The position numbers were made by a program, and so were the translations under genes. The notes beneath the pieces are model-generated. The model saw nothing but the letters and a program-made list of their open reading frames with translations. It was not told the origin of the DNA and did no database searches. Shown here in pieces: positions 6,340-8,195 of a DNA stretch of 8,195 bases; the first letter of the stretch is position 1; every line of letters starts with the position of its first letter. The stretch lies in assembly GCA_947462495.1 (NCBI GenBank), contig CANHOY010000065.1, positions 1-8,195 on the forward strand. The letters are read 5' to 3'. Source of the DNA: Bacteroidota bacterium (lineage in GTDB: Bacteria; Bacteroidota; Bacteroidia; Chitinophagales; Chitinophagaceae).

Positions 6340-6413
6340 TGATTCGGATTGGATTCGAACCAATGGCCCTCATCTTAGAAGGATGACGCTCTATCCAGCT
6401 GAGCTACCGAACC
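6340..6413 (-). tRNA. tRNA-Arg(UCU)
   Basis: The minus strand folds into a full cloverleaf. The acceptor GGTTCGG pairs with CCGAATC, including one G-U pair. The D stem is GCTC/GAGC and the anticodon stem TCATC/GATGA. The anticodon loop CTTCTAA has TCT at positions 34-36 and A37, the variable loop is 5 bases, and the T stem ATTGG/CCAAT closes the loop TTCGAAT. The anticodon UCU reads AGA (and AGG). The discriminator is A (complement of 6340), and CCA is not encoded, so it must be added after transcription. The gene has its own promoter upstream and a terminator immediately downstream. Confidence 0.97.
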
Positions 6414-6435
6414 AGCATGCTATTTCTTAGCGCTG

Positions 6436-6467
6436 CAAATTTAATGAAAAATAAGGCTGATTTCAAA
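6436..6467 (-). promoter_or_regulatory. Bacteroidota-type promoter of tRNA-Arg
   Basis: Read on the minus strand, TTTG (6467-6464) is followed after exactly 20 bases by TAAATTTG (6443-6436). Both elements match the Bacteroidota primary sigma factor consensus (-33 TTTG, -7 TAnnTTTG) at every fixed base. Transcription should start near 6430, giving a leader of about 16 bases before the tRNA. The element lies in the 71-base gap after tcdA, so the tRNA does not depend on read-through from that gene. Confidence 0.85.
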
Positions 6468-6484
6468 GAAAATAGGCCTATAAA

Positions 6485-7210
6485 TCAATCCATTGCCATT
6501 AAATCCCTTATTACTACACTTGCCACCGTACAACCAAAAACGGCTGGCATATAGCTTAAAGTACCAATAATGGACTTCTTGGGGTATACCTTATCTGATT
6601 CTATTATTTTACTTTGATCTGGTTTTTCTGGGCTAAAAACGACTTTCAATCCTTTTTTGATACCCAATGCTTGTAATCGCTTTCTTACATACCGCGCTAA
6701 ATTACATTCATAGGATTTTGATAAGTCAGTCACCCTTATTTGAGAAGGGTCTACTTTGCCTCCAGCACCCATGGAGCTCACTATGGCTAATTTTCTATCC
6801 ATACAGCCTTTTATTAAATCAACTTTTGCCGATAAGGTATCAATACAATCCACTACATAATCCCAAGGTTCTTTTTCAATTAATGCTTGCATAGAAGTAT
6901 TCTCCACAAATACTTCAAGAATTGTTAAATCAAGTAGGGGATTGATATCCAATAATCTGGCAGCCAATACCTGTGCCTTTGATTGTGATACTGTAGAATG
7001 TAATGCGGGTATTTGTCGATTAATATTACTGGCATCTATGGTATCATTGTCAACAATGGTCATTTTTCCTACACCAGCTCGTACAATCATCTCGGCACAA
7101 ATTCCACCCACGCCGCCTAATCCCACCACCAATAAGTTTTTACTCATTAATTTTTCTACCAAATTATCGCCTAACATTAATTGCGTTCTACTCATCCAAT
7201 AAGGTATCAT
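6485..7210 (-). CDS. tcdA: tRNA threonylcarbamoyladenosine dehydratase
   Basis: This 241-residue ThiF/E1-like enzyme (also known as CsdL/YgdL) uses ATP to dehydrate and cyclise t6A at position 37 of tRNAs reading ANN codons, giving ct6A. Visible family features in order are: WMSRTQLMLG at the start (5-14); the nucleotide-binding loop GLGGVGG (30-36); RAGVGKMTIVDND (44-56) with Asp54 and Asp56; SNINRQ (61-66) with Arg65; Lys78 in the following helix; DCID (121-124); SSMGAGGKVDP (145-155); and the C-terminal YMPAVFG helix region. The protein is somewhat shorter than the E. coli enzyme (268 residues as I recall), but all core motifs are present. The first ATG fits, since homologues have a few residues before W-x-SRT. 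It starts 32 bases from a divergent gene and is followed after 71 bases by tRNA-Arg(UCU), a likely substrate class. Confidence 0.94.
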   Translation of the reverse strand: MIPYWMSRTQLMLGDNLVEKLMSKNLLVVGLGGVGGICAEMIVRAGVGKMTIVDNDTIDASNINRQIPALHSTVSQSKAQVLAARLLDINPLLDLTILEVFVENTSMQALIEKEPWDYVVDCIDTLSAKVDLIKGCMDRKLAIVSSMGAGGKVDPSQIRVTDLSKSYECNLARYVRKRLQALGIKKGLKVVFSPEKPDQSKIIESDKVYPKKSIIGTLSYMPAVFGCTVASVVIRDLMAMD

Positions 7211-7242
7211 GTCGTATCTTTATAAAGTTAAAAAGTATTATT

Positions 7243-8195
7243 ATGAGAAAATTTCAATTTTTAATAGTTGCTTTTTTATTTTTATTTCAAAATAGCTTTG
7301 CGCAAAATTCGGGTAATAATTCCATAAAAATACTTACTCAGAAAAAAGGGATAAGTATTAGAGGTTTATCCGTTCCGAATGTGAATACTATCTGGGCTAG
7401 TGGCAGTAAAGGGAGTATTGCTTTTTCCAATGACGCAGGAGAACATTTTATTTGGAAACAAATAATAGGGTATGAGAACCGTGATTTTAGATCCATTCAT
7501 GCTTGGAATGATAAGGAAGCCATCGTTGCTGCTATACAAGCCCCAGCGCTTGTATTAAAAACAATCGATGGAGGCGAAAGTTGGTATAAAGTATATGAAA
7601 ACAAGGATTCACTTATGTTTTTAGATGCCATTCATTTTAAAGATGACAAAAATGGAAGTATTGTAGGTGATCCTATTAATAACCAACTTTTTTTATTAAA
7701 GACCAATGATAAAGGAGAACATTGGCAGCAGGTTAAGTCAGATTATTTTAAATCAAATTTAAAAGAAGGAGAAGCTTGTTTTGCTTCTAGTAGTTCTAAT
7801 ATGGATAATACCTATGGATATGACTTTATAGTAACTGGAGGCAATGCAAGTCGATTGTGGATGAATGGTGAGGCAAGAGATATCCCAATCATTCAAGGTG
7901 GAAAAACAACTGGTGCAAATAGTATTGCTATTTCTCCAAATGGAAATAGAATGATGATTGTAGGCGGAGATTTTACGAAAGATACGAGTCGCTATCAAAA
8001 TGCCGTAGGACTTAAATTATTTCTAATTCCTAATTCCGACAATAAATGGCAATCTATAAAAAAGCAAATTTGGAAAATTGATTCGAAACTGGGTTTCCCA
8101 AATGGTTTCCGATCTAGTGTGGAATATATTACCAATAAGATATTAATTACTTGTGGTACATCGGGGGTGGATATTTCCAATAATGCTGGTAAAAA
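7243..8195 (+). CDS. Secreted BNR/Ycf48-like beta-propeller protein (3' end missing)
   Basis: The frame runs from the ATG at 7243 to the right edge, 317 complete codons without a stop. A Sec signal peptide is clear (Arg2-Lys3, hydrophobic 4-15), with likely cleavage after SFA (residue 20) before Gln21. The mature protein contains Asp-box/BNR motifs of type S/T-x-D-x-G-x-x-W: SNDAGEHF (62-69), TIDGGESW (107-114) and TNDKGEHW (154-161). A fourth, SNNAGK (312-317), is cut by the edge. The stretch NVNTIWASGSKG (46-57) is typical of the Ycf48/photosystem II assembly factor-like repeat proteins common in Bacteroidota, often labelled only as 'oxidoreductase'. A beta-propeller in the periplasm or outside the cell is likely. 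The function here is unknown, and a photosynthetic role is not implied. The start is set by the signal peptide, and no Shine-Dalgarno sequence is seen. Confidence 0.87.
   Translation, partial: MRKFQFLIVAFLFLFQNSFAQNSGNNSIKILTQKKGISIRGLSVPNVNTIWASGSKGSIAFSNDAGEHFIWKQIIGYENRDFRSIHAWNDKEAIVAAIQAPALVLKTIDGGESWYKVYENKDSLMFLDAIHFKDDKNGSIVGDPINNQLFLLKTNDKGEHWQQVKSDYFKSNLKEGEACFASSSSNMDNTYGYDFIVTGGNASRLWMNGEARDIPIIQGGKTTGANSIAISPNGNRMMIVGGDFTKDTSRYQNAVGLKLFLIPNSDNKWQSIKKQIWKIDSKLGFPNGFRSSVEYITNKILITCGTSGVDISNNAGK

Noticed and set aside
6667..7202. Plus-strand open frames inside tcdA
   Set aside because: They are antisense to a gene with all family motifs intact, and their translations show no recognisable features.
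7759..8180. Minus-strand open frames inside the BNR/Ycf48-like gene
   Set aside because: The plus-strand frame runs unbroken from a signal peptide through four Asp-box motifs to the window edge, so the minus-strand frames are shadows.

Overview
The window looks like a chromosomal piece of a Bacteroidota genome, possibly Chitinophagia; the class assignment is inference from protein flavour only. Supporting signs are the strongly A+T-rich sequence, translation starts without a clear Shine-Dalgarno sequence, signal peptides ending in ...A/G-Q, Bacteroidota-type lipoproteins, and a textbook Bacteroidota promoter (TTTG, 20 nt, TAAATTTG) in front of a tRNA gene. No transposase, phage gene, CRISPR array or rRNA is visible.

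Left part (1-5769): the striking feature is a two-gene module present twice in the same orientation. Each copy has a small predicted outer-membrane beta-barrel protein followed directly by a lipoprotein of about 520-540 residues. Copy A is 1-2088, with its barrel gene cut by the left edge, and it ends in a strong intrinsic terminator at 2108-2148. Copy B is 3490-5769 and complete. The visible part of the two barrel proteins is about 62% identical by hand alignment. The two lipoproteins share their N- and C-terminal regions, a fixed set of four cysteines and the C-terminal residues Cys-Pro-Phe, while their centres have diverged. Between the copies lies an opposite-strand gene for a secreted protein of unknown function (2274-3014). 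A 475-base divergent intergenic region then carries a candidate promoter inside a palindrome and a 17-bp tandem repeat, just before copy B. I know no function for this module; surface display of the lipoprotein with help from its barrel partner is a hypothesis.

Right part (5771-8195) is more ordinary. It holds a four-helix DoxX-like membrane protein (minus strand) that converges on the copy B lipoprotein with one base between the stop codons. Next is tRNA-Arg(UCU) on the minus strand, with its own promoter and terminator. Then comes tcdA (minus strand), encoding the enzyme that cyclises t6A37 in tRNAs reading ANN codons; the adjacent tRNA is a plausible substrate. Last, starting divergently 32 bases from tcdA, is a secreted BNR/Ycf48-like repeat protein that runs off the right edge.

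The most useful leads are the duplicated barrel-lipoprotein module, its conserved cysteine framework, and the palindrome/tandem-repeat control region of copy B.
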